From: Prevotella sp. | Lineage (GTDB): Bacteria; Bacteroidota; Bacteroidia; Bacteroidales; Bacteroidaceae | NCBI GenBank assembly: GCA_024681875.1 | Contig: JAILAA010000060.1 | Coordinates: 1 to 22,590, forward strand | DNA: 22,590 nucleotides | Reading direction: 5' to 3' | Part shown: positions 1 through 6,241 of the stretch, in pieces | Numbering within the stretch: the first letter of the stretch is position 1 | How the letters are laid out: each line of letters opens with the position of its first letter | Notes under the pieces: generated by a model | The model's input: only the letters and a program-made list of their open reading frames with translations | Told to the model about the DNA's origin: nothing | Databases searched by the model: none | Translations under genes and position numbers: made by a program

Positions 1-56
1 GCGAGAACCTTGACTACGGAGACCAAGACTTTTCTATTATAACAGATTTAAAATAA
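1..56 (+). CDS. kduI: 3' end of kduI, 5-dehydro-4-deoxy-D-glucuronate isomerase (partial)
   Basis: The first 56 bases hold an open frame starting at base 3 that ends in TAA at 54-56. The last residues read ENLDYGDQDF and then SIITDLK. A GENL(D/T)Y-type tail is what I recall for the C-terminus of KduI, which converts 5-keto-4-deoxyuronate to 3-deoxy-D-glycero-2,5-hexodiulosonate. The next gene, nine bases on, is a KduD-like dehydrogenase, the enzyme that acts directly after KduI in pectin and glycosaminoglycan uronate breakdown, and this supports the call. Only about 17 residues are visible, so the family assignment rests on the tail and the neighbour. Confidence 0.65.
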   Translation, partial: ENLDYGDQDFSIITDLK

Positions 57-64
57 CAACAGTT

Positions 65-868
65 ATGGCAAACATTTTTTCATTAGAGGGTAAGAACGCC
101 TGGATTACCGGCGCTTCCTACGGTATCGGTTTCAACATCGCCAAGGCTTTCGTGGCCGCCGGCGCAAAGACCATCATCTTCAACGACATCAACGAGGCTG
201 CCCTGCAGCGCGGACTTGACAACTACAAGGAGGCAGGCATCGAGAACGTCAAGGGCTACGTTTGCGACGTTACTAAGGAGGACGATGTAAAGGCTCTCGT
301 GGAGACCATCCACAAGGAGGTAGGCCAGATTGACATCCTCGTCAACAACGCCGGTATCATCAAGCGCATCCCCATGCACGAGATGAAGCGCGCTGAGTTC
401 CAGCAGGTCATCGACATCGACCTCGTCGGTCCGTTCATCTGCTCCAGCGCTGTTATCCCCGAGATGATGGAGCGCCGCGAGGGCAAGATTATCAACATCT
501 GCTCGATGATGTCAGAGCTGGGCCGTGAGACCGTCTCGGCCTACGCTGCCGCCAAGGGTGGTCTGAAGATGCTCACACGCAACATCTGCTCGGAGTATGG
601 CGAGTACAACATCCAGTGCAACGGCATCGGTCCGGGCTACATCGCTACGCCTCAGACGGCCCCCCTGCGCGAGCGCCAGCCCGACGGTAGCCGCCATCCC
701 TTCGACTCGTTCATCTGCGCCAAGACGCCTGCAGGCCGCTGGCTCGACCCGTCAGAGTTAGGAGGCCCCGCCGTGTTCCTCGCTTCGCACGCTTCTGACG
801 CCGTTAACGGCCACGTGCTCTATGTCGACGGCGGCATCCTCGCCTATATTGGCAAACAGCCGAAGTAA
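65..868 (+). CDS. kduD: Short-chain dehydrogenase, KduD / gluconate 5-dehydrogenase type
   Basis: A cytoplasmic NAD(P)-dependent short-chain dehydrogenase of 267 residues, full length for the family. The nucleotide-binding motif TGASYGIG is at residues 15-22, NNAG at 94-97, and the catalytic set is Ser147, Tyr160 and Lys164 (YAAAK). Orthologues in Bacteroidales are often labelled gluconate 5-dehydrogenase. Here the gene follows the end of kduI by eight bases, so the likely reaction is reduction of 2,5-diketo-3-deoxygluconate to 2-keto-3-deoxygluconate, the step before KDG kinase. A hairpin terminator follows the stop, so this is probably the last gene of a uronate-use operon that begins outside the window. 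The exact substrate cannot be read from sequence; 3-oxoacyl-ACP reductase is less likely given the neighbour. Confidence 0.85.
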   Translation: MANIFSLEGKNAWITGASYGIGFNIAKAFVAAGAKTIIFNDINEAALQRGLDNYKEAGIENVKGYVCDVTKEDDVKALVETIHKEVGQIDILVNNAGIIKRIPMHEMKRAEFQQVIDIDLVGPFICSSAVIPEMMERREGKIINICSMMSELGRETVSAYAAAKGGLKMLTRNICSEYGEYNIQCNGIGPGYIATPQTAPLRERQPDGSRHPFDSFICAKTPAGRWLDPSELGGPAVFLASHASDAVNGHVLYVDGGILAYIGKQPK

Positions 869-890
869 ATAAAGACAACACCTTCCTATT

Positions 891-923
891 GTTCAGGCTG
901 CCAATTGGTGGCCTGAACTTTTT
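891..923 (+). terminator. Rho-independent terminator after kduD
   Basis: The arms gttcaggc (891-898) and gcctgaac (911-918) pair perfectly over eight bases, the loop contains the self-complementary ccaattgg, and five T follow at 919-923. It lies 23 bases after the kduD stop and should end the kduI-kduD transcript. Confidence 0.85.
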
Positions 924-987
924 GCTGATACGCCATTCATCAAATGCACATAACGCGTCTCATTGTGCAATGATTTTTTTGCTCAAA

Positions 988-1004
988 CTGCACGATTTGT
1001 GCAG
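988..1004. promoter_or_regulatory. Possible operator, inverted repeat upstream of the FadL-family gene
   Basis: CTGCAC, a five-base spacer and GTGCAG form a symmetric site about 70 bases upstream of the putative -7 box of the next gene. A second imperfect dyad, cattg-tg-caatg, is at 961-972. Symmetric sites of this size can bind a dimeric regulator, but nothing identifies one here and the sites could be chance. The rest of 924-1055 shows nothing else recognisable. Confidence 0.25.
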
Positions 1005-1055
1005 AAATGCGCAAGTTTTTTGTTAATAATCCTTAAGTGCGGGCGCACAACGGGC

Positions 1056-1083
1056 TTGCTTTCAGATTTAGTGCTTACCTTTG
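1056..1083 (+). promoter_or_regulatory. Putative promoter for the FadL-family gene and recO
   Basis: TACCTTTG at 1076-1083 fits the Bacteroidetes -7 consensus TAnnTTTG. A TTG at 1056-1058 could serve as the -33 element, but the 17-base spacer is shorter than the usual 19-21. Transcription would begin near 1088-1090, leaving about 27 bases before the ATG at 1116. Confidence 0.55.
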
Positions 1084-1115
1084 CAGCCGTTTTTCAATAA
1101 GTATTGTTTTAAGGT

Positions 1116-2708
1116 ATGAAAACAAAAAAGATTCTGACCGGCTTTCTGCTGGCAGCAGCTACTACGGCACAGGCCGGTGGCATCCTCACTAACACAAACC
1201 AAAGCATTGATTTTCTTCGTAACCCCGCACGCGACGCAGCCATCGGCCTCGACGGCGTGTACAGCAATCCTGCCGGCGTGGCCTTCCTGCCCGAAGGATT
1301 CCATCTGGGCCTGAACTGGCAGTACGCTCATCAGACGCGTACCATCACGAGTACCGACAAATTCTTCGCTTTGGGTGCCAAGAACAACGACAGCAACACC
1401 AAGGTTTTCGAAGGCGTGGCCGATGCACCTATCATCCCCTCTATACAGGCAGCATGGAACAAAGGCGACTGGAGTATGCAGCTGAATTTCTCTGTGACAG
1501 GAGGCGGCGGTAAGTGCTCCTATGAAAACGGCCTCGGATCGTTTGAGCGTGTGGTGGGCAAGATTGCAGACTCGTTTATGAATATGGACAAGCTGGCCAC
1601 CGCCCTCAATGCCTATTCGCCCACCTTCTATGCTATGGCAGGTCTGCCTGCTCCCACCAGCACCATCAGCATGAACAATACGCGTGGATACGACATGAAC
1701 AGTTTCATGGAGGGACGCCAGTATTACTTCGGCTTGCAGCTGGGAACGGCCTATAAGGTGAACGAGAATCTTTCTGTCTATGGCGGTCTGCGCCTGCTTT
1801 ACGGCGATGCCACCTACAGGGCTCGCATCAGTAACATCAACGTGTATCAGGCAGACGGCAGCTTTGTGGATTTCGCTTCAAAGCTGAGAGAGGTGAGCGT
1901 GCAGTCGCAGGAGTTGGGACAGCGTGCCAGCGAGGTGCTGCCCATACTCAACAATATTCCTGAGGCCGCTATGACGCCTGAGATGCAGCAGCTGAAAGCC
2001 GGTCTTATGCAACTGTCGAGCGAAGAGTCGAAGCGGTCGATGGCTGCCCTTCCGCAGTATTCGCATGGCGTCAACCTGATGAGCAATCAGACGGGCCTGG
2101 GCGTGGCTCCCATCGTTGGCATCGACTATCGCCTGAACGACCAATGGAACTTTGCTGCCAAGTATGAGTTCAAGACGCAGATGCGCATGAAGAACGAGTC
2201 GACCCTGTTTGAGGCTGGCGAGATAGAGGCTGTCAACAAGTACCGCGACGGCGAAAAGGTGAACGAAGACACGCCGGCACTGCTTACCCTGGGAGTGCAG
2301 TATTCGCCTATCAGCGTTGTCCGCCTGAACGCTGGCGCTCACTATTATTTCGACAAGCAGGCCGAATGGTATGGCAATGCTCAGGACAAACTCGATCACA
2401 ACAGCTATGAACTGCTGGCTGGTGCAGAATGGGACATCAACGACCGCGTCACCATCTCACTTGGAGGACAGATTACGCGCTATGGCAACACCGATGAGTA
2501 CATCAACGACATGTCGTTCGTGGTGAATAGCTACAGCATAGGATTCGGTATGAACTATAAGCTGAGCGACGTAGTGAAGCTGAAGGCTGGTTTCTTCCAG
2601 ACGGAATACGGCCACTATGACCGCAACGACTATCCTGAGGCTGGAGTCAGTGACAGTTTCACCCGCACCAACCGCGTGCTCGGCATCGGCTGCGACATCA
2701 ATCTCTGA
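1116..2708 (+). CDS. Outer membrane protein of the OmpP1/FadL/TodX transport family
   Basis: A predicted outer membrane beta-barrel of 530 residues. A signal peptide ends near residue 20 (TTAQA, then GG). The N-terminal plug region carries a duplicated NPA motif (NPAR at 36-39 and NPAG at 51-54), typical of FadL proteins, which pass hydrophobic compounds such as long-chain fatty acids through the outer membrane. The second half has alternating aromatic strand patterns. Between about residues 245 and 330 lies a Gln/Glu/Ser/Met-rich stretch that looks helical and is probably an extracellular or plug insertion. The stop is followed after two bases by the recO start, so both are very likely co-transcribed. 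The substrate is unknown. Confidence 0.85.
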   Translation: MKTKKILTGFLLAAATTAQAGGILTNTNQSIDFLRNPARDAAIGLDGVYSNPAGVAFLPEGFHLGLNWQYAHQTRTITSTDKFFALGAKNNDSNTKVFEGVADAPIIPSIQAAWNKGDWSMQLNFSVTGGGGKCSYENGLGSFERVVGKIADSFMNMDKLATALNAYSPTFYAMAGLPAPTSTISMNNTRGYDMNSFMEGRQYYFGLQLGTAYKVNENLSVYGGLRLLYGDATYRARISNINVYQADGSFVDFASKLREVSVQSQELGQRASEVLPILNNIPEAAMTPEMQQLKAGLMQLSSEESKRSMAALPQYSHGVNLMSNQTGLGVAPIVGIDYRLNDQWNFAAKYEFKTQMRMKNESTLFEAGEIEAVNKYRDGEKVNEDTPALLTLGVQYSPISVVRLNAGAHYYFDKQAEWYGNAQDKLDHNSYELLAGAEWDINDRVTISLGGQITRYGNTDEYINDMSFVVNSYSIGFGMNYKLSDVVKLKAGFFQTEYGHYDRNDYPEAGVSDSFTRTNRVLGIGCDINL

Positions 2709-2710
2709 GA

Positions 2711-3430
2711 ATGCTGACGAAGAGCGAGGCCATTGTGCTGCACTCGCTGAAATATGGCGAGGGACGTATCATCACCGACATGTACACCCGCGAACATGGG
2801 CGCCTGTCGTTCATCGTGAGTGCGCCACGCTCGGAACGCTCGAAAGTCAAGAAACAGTATCTGCAGCCGTTGACGCTGCTCAGCATCGAGTGCGACGTGC
2901 GGCCGCAACAACAATTGCAAAAACTGCGCGACGCCTCGCTGCTCACACCGCTTCCATCGCTATACTCCGACGCGAAGAAACTCACCATCGGGCTCTTCGT
3001 GGCGGAGTTTCTGTATCATGCGTTCAAGGGCGAACAGCGTAATGTCCCACTCTTCGACTATGTGCGTAGCAGCATAGAGTGGATAGACGGGGCAGAAAAG
3101 AACTTCGCCAACTTCCACCTTGTGTTTCTCATGCGCCTGAGCCGTTTTCTCGGCTTCTATCCGAATTTGGAAGAGGAGAGCGACTACTTCGACCTGCGCG
3201 GCGCCACGTTCTGTGCCACGCCGCCGCTGCACCCCGACTTCCTGATGCCCGAGGAGGCCGGCCGTATCCGTCTGCTCATGCGCATGGACTATCCCACGAT
3301 GCACCTTTTCCGCCTCAGCCGCACAGAGCGCAACCGCATCCTTGAGCTATTGCTGCTCTACTACCGCCTGCACTTGCCCGACTTTCCCGCCCTGCGCTCG
3401 CTCAGCGTGTTGCAGGAGCTGTATCAGTAA
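2711..3430 (+). CDS. recO: DNA repair protein RecO
   Basis: A 239-residue RecO, normal length for Bacteroidales. The N-terminal OB-fold is clear (EAIVLHSLKYGEGRIITDMY, then a basic patch with RSERSKVKKQYLQPLTLL), followed by the helical domain. RecO works with RecR to displace SSB and load RecA at gaps and anneals complementary strands. I see no CxxC zinc pair; the single Cys near residue 168 stands alone, and many Bacteroidetes RecO proteins also lack the zinc motif. The ATG lies two bases after the TGA of the FadL-family gene (tgagaatg), suggesting translational coupling and dependence on the upstream promoter. Confidence 0.9.
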   Translation: MLTKSEAIVLHSLKYGEGRIITDMYTREHGRLSFIVSAPRSERSKVKKQYLQPLTLLSIECDVRPQQQLQKLRDASLLTPLPSLYSDAKKLTIGLFVAEFLYHAFKGEQRNVPLFDYVRSSIEWIDGAEKNFANFHLVFLMRLSRFLGFYPNLEEESDYFDLRGATFCATPPLHPDFLMPEEAGRIRLLMRMDYPTMHLFRLSRTERNRILELLLLYYRLHLPDFPALRSLSVLQELYQ

Positions 3431-3463
3431 ACACAAAATAATTATCCGCAATAACCCGATATC

Positions 3464-3528
3464 GCCCCGAAGGGGCAGTGAGCTACCAGCCCAGGGCAGC
3501 GTTCTGGGTAGCAAGCGACCAGAGGTCG
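3464..3528. repeat. REP-like cluster of three short hairpins between recO and tadA
   Basis: Three hairpins follow one another: gcccc-gaa-ggggc (3464-3476), gctacc...ggtagc (arms 3482-3487 and 3507-3512) and cgacc-aga-ggtcg (3516-3528). There is no T tract directly after them; a run of T appears only near 3571. The segment resembles the GC-rich palindromic intergenic repeats common in Bacteroidetes. The motif gtagcaagcg (3508-3517) recurs at 15925-15934 inside the composite repeat. It may end recO transcription or act as an RNA structure; I see no gene in 3431-3625. Confidence 0.5.
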
Positions 3529-3625
3529 AGCGCAGGCTGTCTTTGCGGTGCTCGGCGACGATAGGAGACGCTTTTTAGCTAAGCGGAGAATGAACTTGTG
3601 AAAGTAGAATAAAAACAAATAGATA

Positions 3626-4111
3626 ATGATGACCTCTACTCCTCATCACGAGAAATATATGCGCATGGCCTTGGACGAGGCCCAAAAGGCGCTGGACAAG
3701 GGCGAGGTGCCCATCGGTGCTGTTGTCGTTTGCCACGGAAAGCCACAAACTGATACGGACAGGGATAGCTCTAATGACCGTGTTATTGCGCGTGCCCACA
3801 ATTTGACGGAGACGCTGATTGACGCTACGGCCCACGCCGAGATGCAGGCCATTACGATGGCGGCCTCGACTCTTGGCGGCAAGTATCTGACGCAGTGTAC
3901 CTTATACGTCACCGTAGAGCCTTGTGTCATGTGCGCAGGCGCCATCGGCTGGGCACAAATACCACAGGTCGTCTACGGCTGTCGTGACGACAAGCGCGGC
4001 TTCCTTACCTACGCCCCGCAGGCGCTCCATCCCAAGGCAGGCGTCGTTGGCGGCATCCTCGAAGAAGAATGTCGCCAGCTCATGCAGGAATTCTTCCGTC
4101 AGCGGCGTTGA
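3626..4111 (+). CDS. tadA: tRNA-specific adenosine deaminase TadA (nucleoside deaminase)
   Basis: A zinc-dependent cytidine/deoxycytidylate deaminase-fold protein of 161 residues that most likely converts A34 to inosine in tRNA-Arg(ACG). The zinc site and catalytic Glu are H70-A-E72 and PC100-V-M-C103. The C-terminal half (KYAPQALHP-like region, here TYAPQALHP) matches Bacteroidales TadA. Compared with my memory of Bacteroides orthologues there is an insertion of roughly 12-15 hydrophilic residues at about 37-51 (HGKPQTDTDRDSSND) between strand VGAVVV-like and VIARAHNLTE. ATG codons at 3626 and 3629 are both possible starts. The 3' end overlaps the convergent ompH gene by 13 bases. A guanine deaminase role is less likely. 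Confidence 0.85.
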   Translation: MMTSTPHHEKYMRMALDEAQKALDKGEVPIGAVVVCHGKPQTDTDRDSSNDRVIARAHNLTETLIDATAHAEMQAITMAASTLGGKYLTQCTLYVTVEPCVMCAGAIGWAQIPQVVYGCRDDKRGFLTYAPQALHPKAGVVGGILEEECRQLMQEFFRQRR

Positions 4112-4668
4112 AGTTCGCTTTGCACGTCGGCGCTGATGTCGACGGCAAAGTCAGGGTCGAAGAAGGGACAGGCGTTGACATCGGTGTTGACGACAACGAT
4201 GATGTGGCGCTGTCTAGCCACGTCGGCTATGGCTTCGCTGAGCTGGCTGCGCAGGGGAGCCAGGGCGTCGGCGCGCGCCTGCTGCAGTTCGCGGCGGCTC
4301 TGTTCGCGGAACTCTACATTGCGCTGCATCAGCTGCTGCAGTTCTGTCTGGCGCTTCAGCAGGATGGTGCGTGGAAAGTCCTTTCGACCGTCGAGAAACG
4401 CCTCATATTTCTGGTTGAACTCATCCTCAACGCGTTTCAGTTCAGCGTCATACTGAGCAGTCATTTCCTCCATCTTCTTCTCTACGATGGTATATTGCGG
4501 CATAGCCGTCAGCACACTGTCGTAGCTCAGGTAGCCGATAATAATCGGTTTGATGGGTAACTCCTCAGAGGGCGAAGTCTTCTCTTGAGAAACTGGAATG
4601 GTCGTTTCTGTCTGTGCAAGACAGAAAAGCTGCAGGCACAATGCCAAAATAGTCGCTAAGAAACGCAT
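4099..4668 (-). CDS. OmpH/Skp-family periplasmic chaperone, third and detached paralogue
   Basis: A 189-residue protein with a signal peptide (MRFLATILALCLQLFCLAQ) starting at the ATG at 4666-4668; an upstream in-frame extension to 4782 runs through the promoter and repeat and is rejected. After a Ser/Thr/Pro/Glu linker comes the OmpH-type pattern: a first strand (GYLSYDSVLTAMPQY), a long charged coiled coil (about residues 60-140) and a final strand region (IIVVVNTDV). It closely resembles the ompH at 5153-5665, which has DSESVITAMPEF and the same coiled-coil start, so the two probably arose by duplication. It is separated from the bamA operon by a terminator and a composite repeat and has its own promoter. 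Skp-type proteins hold unfolded outer membrane proteins for BamA. Its end overlaps tadA. Confidence 0.8.
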   Translation of the reverse strand: MRFLATILALCLQLFCLAQTETTIPVSQEKTSPSEELPIKPIIIGYLSYDSVLTAMPQYTIVEKKMEEMTAQYDAELKRVEDEFNQKYEAFLDGRKDFPRTILLKRQTELQQLMQRNVEFREQSRRELQQARADALAPLRSQLSEAIADVARQRHIIVVVNTDVNACPFFDPDFAVDISADVQSELQRR

Positions 4669-4697
4669 ATTCTCAACAATAATTTGATTATCCGCTA

Positions 4698-4705
4698 CAA
4701 AAGTA
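4698..4705 (-). promoter_or_regulatory. -7 box of the promoter for the detached ompH
   Basis: Read on the minus strand, TACTTTTG fits TAnnTTTG exactly, about 30 bases before the ATG at 4668. No clean TTTG is present 19-21 bases further upstream (the area is a T-rich run preceded by TTTCG), so the -33 element is weak. The box sits about 15 bases from the end of the composite repeat. Confidence 0.55.
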
Positions 4706-4719
4706 GGAAAAAAAAACGA

Positions 4720-5040
4720 AATAGAAAATGCAGGCTCCAGAATTTTTTCTGCAGCCTGCATTTTTATTTTTATAGGCCCCATTTTGTTTTGTAGCCTCCA
4801 TAGGGCTCTTAGGTGTCCCCCAAAACTCCCCGCCCCTCAAGGGGGTCTCCCCAAACTCCCCGCCCCTCAAGGGTGTCTCCCCAAACTCCCCGCCCCTCAA
4901 GGGTGTCCCCCAAAACTCCCCGCCCCTCAAGGGGAGGGGTAGGGGTGGGGTCTGTAACTTTCTCTGCGGCAGTCATTTCGGCGGCATTCACCCCGCCCCG
5001 GCCTTCGGCCACCCCGCCCCTTAAAGGGGTGGGGAGTTGT
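4720..5040 (-). repeat. Composite dispersed repeat, copy A
   Basis: This gene-free stretch is one copy of an element found again, inverted, at 15704-16106. Read on the minus strand the parts are: a 39-base block (5040-5002) identical to 15704-15742 and able to fold as a CCCC...GGGG hairpin; a block rich in ccccacccc and ggggcggggag; four 30-base tandem units; the anchor cacctaagagcc; and AT-rich units each containing gcctgca, ending in ggagcctgcattttctattt. Order and orientation match copy B. The open frames here (about 93-97 codons on both strands) are read-outs of the repeat, not genes. In this orientation the element ends just before the promoter of the detached ompH. Confidence 0.8.
4816..4935. 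repeat. Four tandem 30-base units inside composite repeat copy A
   Basis: The core ctccccgcccctcaaggg begins at 4826, 4856, 4886 and 4916, an exact 30-base period, with small differences (gtgtcccccaaaa versus gtctccccaaa) between units. Each unit contains the self-complementary cccctcaagggg or close variants. A 30-base period keeps frame, giving the spurious ten-residue repeat EGRGVWGDTL on the minus strand. The number of units is a likely variable trait between strains. Confidence 0.85.
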
Positions 5041-5086
5041 TGGGCTATGGCTTTTCGGCTACTTTTCTTGCTTTGGCGACGAAGCG

Positions 5087-5133
5087 GCAAAAAAAGTGAG
5101 CCATAGAGGTCTGGTATCCTCTATGGCTCACTT
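5087..5133 (-). terminator. Strong rho-independent terminator of the bamA-ompH operon
   Basis: The arms 5094-5109 and 5118-5133 are perfectly complementary over 16 bases (core gtgagccatagagg) with an eight-base loop. On the minus strand the stem is followed by a run of T (5095-5089). It starts 20 bases after the ompH stop at 5153. The stem is symmetric, so it may also fold in plus-strand transcripts, but there the T tract is poor. Confidence 0.9.
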
Positions 5134-5152
5134 TAGTATGATGGAAAATCGT

Positions 5153-5665
5153 TTACTTGATGCCAAGCTTGGCCTTCACCTGAGCGGTGACATCGGTAGA
5201 GAGCGTGGTGCTGATGTAGGGGATGCCTGATGCAAGGTCCATGATGTAGACATAGCCGCCCTCCTGGCCGATAGCCTGAATGGCCTCGCGAACCTTCTGG
5301 GTGATGGCCTGCATTTTTTCTGTCTGAGCCTTCTGCAAGGCCTGCTGATTGCTCTGATAGGCCTCCTGGATGCGCTGGTAGAGGTCCTGCAGCTCTTGGT
5401 TGCGGCGCTGCTTGATGTTCTCGGGCAGGGTGGCCTCTTCCTTTTCTAAGGCTTCGGCCTTCTTCTGCAGCTCTTCCTGCATCTGCTTCAACTCAGCCTC
5501 ATACTGTTGGCTTAGCTTCTGTAAATCAGCCTGTGCGGTAGTGAACTCGGGCATGGCGGTGATGACAGACTCAGAGTCGCAGTGGCCAAACTTCGGGGTT
5601 GACTGGGCTGATGCTGCGGTGAAACCGCAAATTGCGCAGATTGCGCAAATAATAAATTTTTTCAT
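5153..5665 (-). CDS. OmpH/Skp-family periplasmic chaperone, last gene of the bamA operon
   Basis: A 170-residue protein: signal peptide (cleavage after AASA), a first strand with the motif FGHCDSESVITAMPEF, a long Gln/Glu/Lys-rich coiled coil (about residues 40-120) and a C-terminal strand/helix part (YVYIMDLASGIPYIS). This is the prefoldin-like tentacle plan of Skp/OmpH, which escorts outer membrane proteins through the periplasm. It is the second ompH after bamA, an arrangement usual in Bacteroidetes. The hydrophobic core of the signal peptide, ICAICAICG, is encoded by a short DNA repeat (attgcgcag units at about 5630-5650). The gene is the last before the terminator at 5094-5133. Confidence 0.88.
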   Translation of the reverse strand: MKKFIICAICAICGFTAASAQSTPKFGHCDSESVITAMPEFTTAQADLQKLSQQYEAELKQMQEELQKKAEALEKEEATLPENIKQRRNQELQDLYQRIQEAYQSNQQALQKAQTEKMQAITQKVREAIQAIGQEGGYVYIMDLASGIPYISTTLSTDVTAQVKAKLGIK

Positions 5666-5683
5666 TTTTGTTATTGTTAATTG

Positions 5684-5720
5684 ATAATTCTTAATTCAAA
5701 ATTCTTAATTCTTAATTCAA
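5684..5720. repeat. AT-rich attcttaattc repeat between the two ompH genes
   Basis: Tandem fuzzy units of the form aattcttaattc fill the junction. On the minus strand the unit gaattaagaatt supplies the TGA stop (5717-5719) of the upstream ompH. Related sequence is found at 9742-9780 and, in the opposite orientation, at the left flank of the recG insertion (about 16627-16655). Confidence 0.7.
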
Positions 5721-6229
5721 TAGGAATATCCCAGCTTGCGCAGCACCTCGTCGCTGATGTCAATCTTGGGCGATCCGAAGATGATACCTGCATCGCTGGC
5801 GCGATCAAGAACAAGCTGATAGCCGCGCAACTCGCTAACATCCTTGACGGCATTGTAGATCTCTTCCTGAATGGGATTCATCAGGGCGGTACGCTTCTTG
5901 AAGAGTTCGCCTTCGGGGCCGAAGTATTGGCGCTTCAGTTCAGCGGCCTGCTTCTCCTTCTCCATGATGGCGTCCTGACGAGCCTTTTTCTGTTCGGCCG
6001 AAAGGAAGACTACTTCGTTCTGGTAATTCTTGTACATGGTCTGCGCCTCTGTGGTGAGGGCATCAACCTCTGCCTGCCACTTCTTCGATACCTGCGAGAG
6101 CTGTTCGTTGGCACGCTCGTATGCGGGAACGTTCTTCAGCACGTAATCCATATCGATGAGGGCGAATTTCTGTGCGTTCATAGTCAGCGTGGCTGACAAC
6201 ATGATCATCAAAGTGAATAGTTTTTTCAT
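5717..6229 (-). CDS. OmpH/Skp-family periplasmic chaperone, first after bamA
   Basis: A 170-residue protein with a signal peptide ending near MNAQ (residue 19-20), the first strand KFALIDMDYVLKNVP, a coiled-coil region rich in Lys/Glu/Gln (about residues 45-115, KKARQDAIMEKEKQAAELKRQ) and the C-terminal core (YQLVLDRASDAGIIF). The family binds nascent outer membrane proteins and delivers them to BamA. The start lies 12 bases after the bamA stop. It differs clearly from the other two ompH genes in the window, which resemble each other more, so it is likely the older orthologue and they the later duplicates. Confidence 0.9.
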   Translation of the reverse strand: MKKLFTLMIMLSATLTMNAQKFALIDMDYVLKNVPAYERANEQLSQVSKKWQAEVDALTTEAQTMYKNYQNEVVFLSAEQKKARQDAIMEKEKQAAELKRQYFGPEGELFKKRTALMNPIQEEIYNAVKDVSELRGYQLVLDRASDAGIIFGSPKIDISDEVLRKLGYSY

Positions 6230-6241
6230 ATGCTTTATGTA

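Noticed and set aside
924..1075. A small regulatory RNA between kduD and the FadL-family gene.
   Set aside because: Only short dyads and scattered T runs are present; there is no promoter-plus-terminator pair to support a transcript.
3431..3625. A possible tRNA or known riboswitch in the structured recO-tadA gap.
   Set aside because: The three hairpins do not form a cloverleaf, and no conserved tRNA loops or riboswitch motifs are visible.
4669..4930. Longer N-termini for the detached ompH, including one formed from the tandem repeat.
   Set aside because: The signal peptide begins at 4668 and the promoter -7 box at 4698-4705 lies inside the extension.
4816..4935. Four regularly spaced similar units that could suggest a CRISPR array.
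   Set aside because: The units are directly tandem with no unique spacers between them, and no cas gene is present.
4809..5106. Open frames of 93-97 codons on both strands with a ten-residue repeat (EGRGVWGDTL type).
   Set aside because: They are read-outs of the 30-base tandem units and C/G-rich hairpins; frames stay open on both strands, and there is no start context or recognisable protein.
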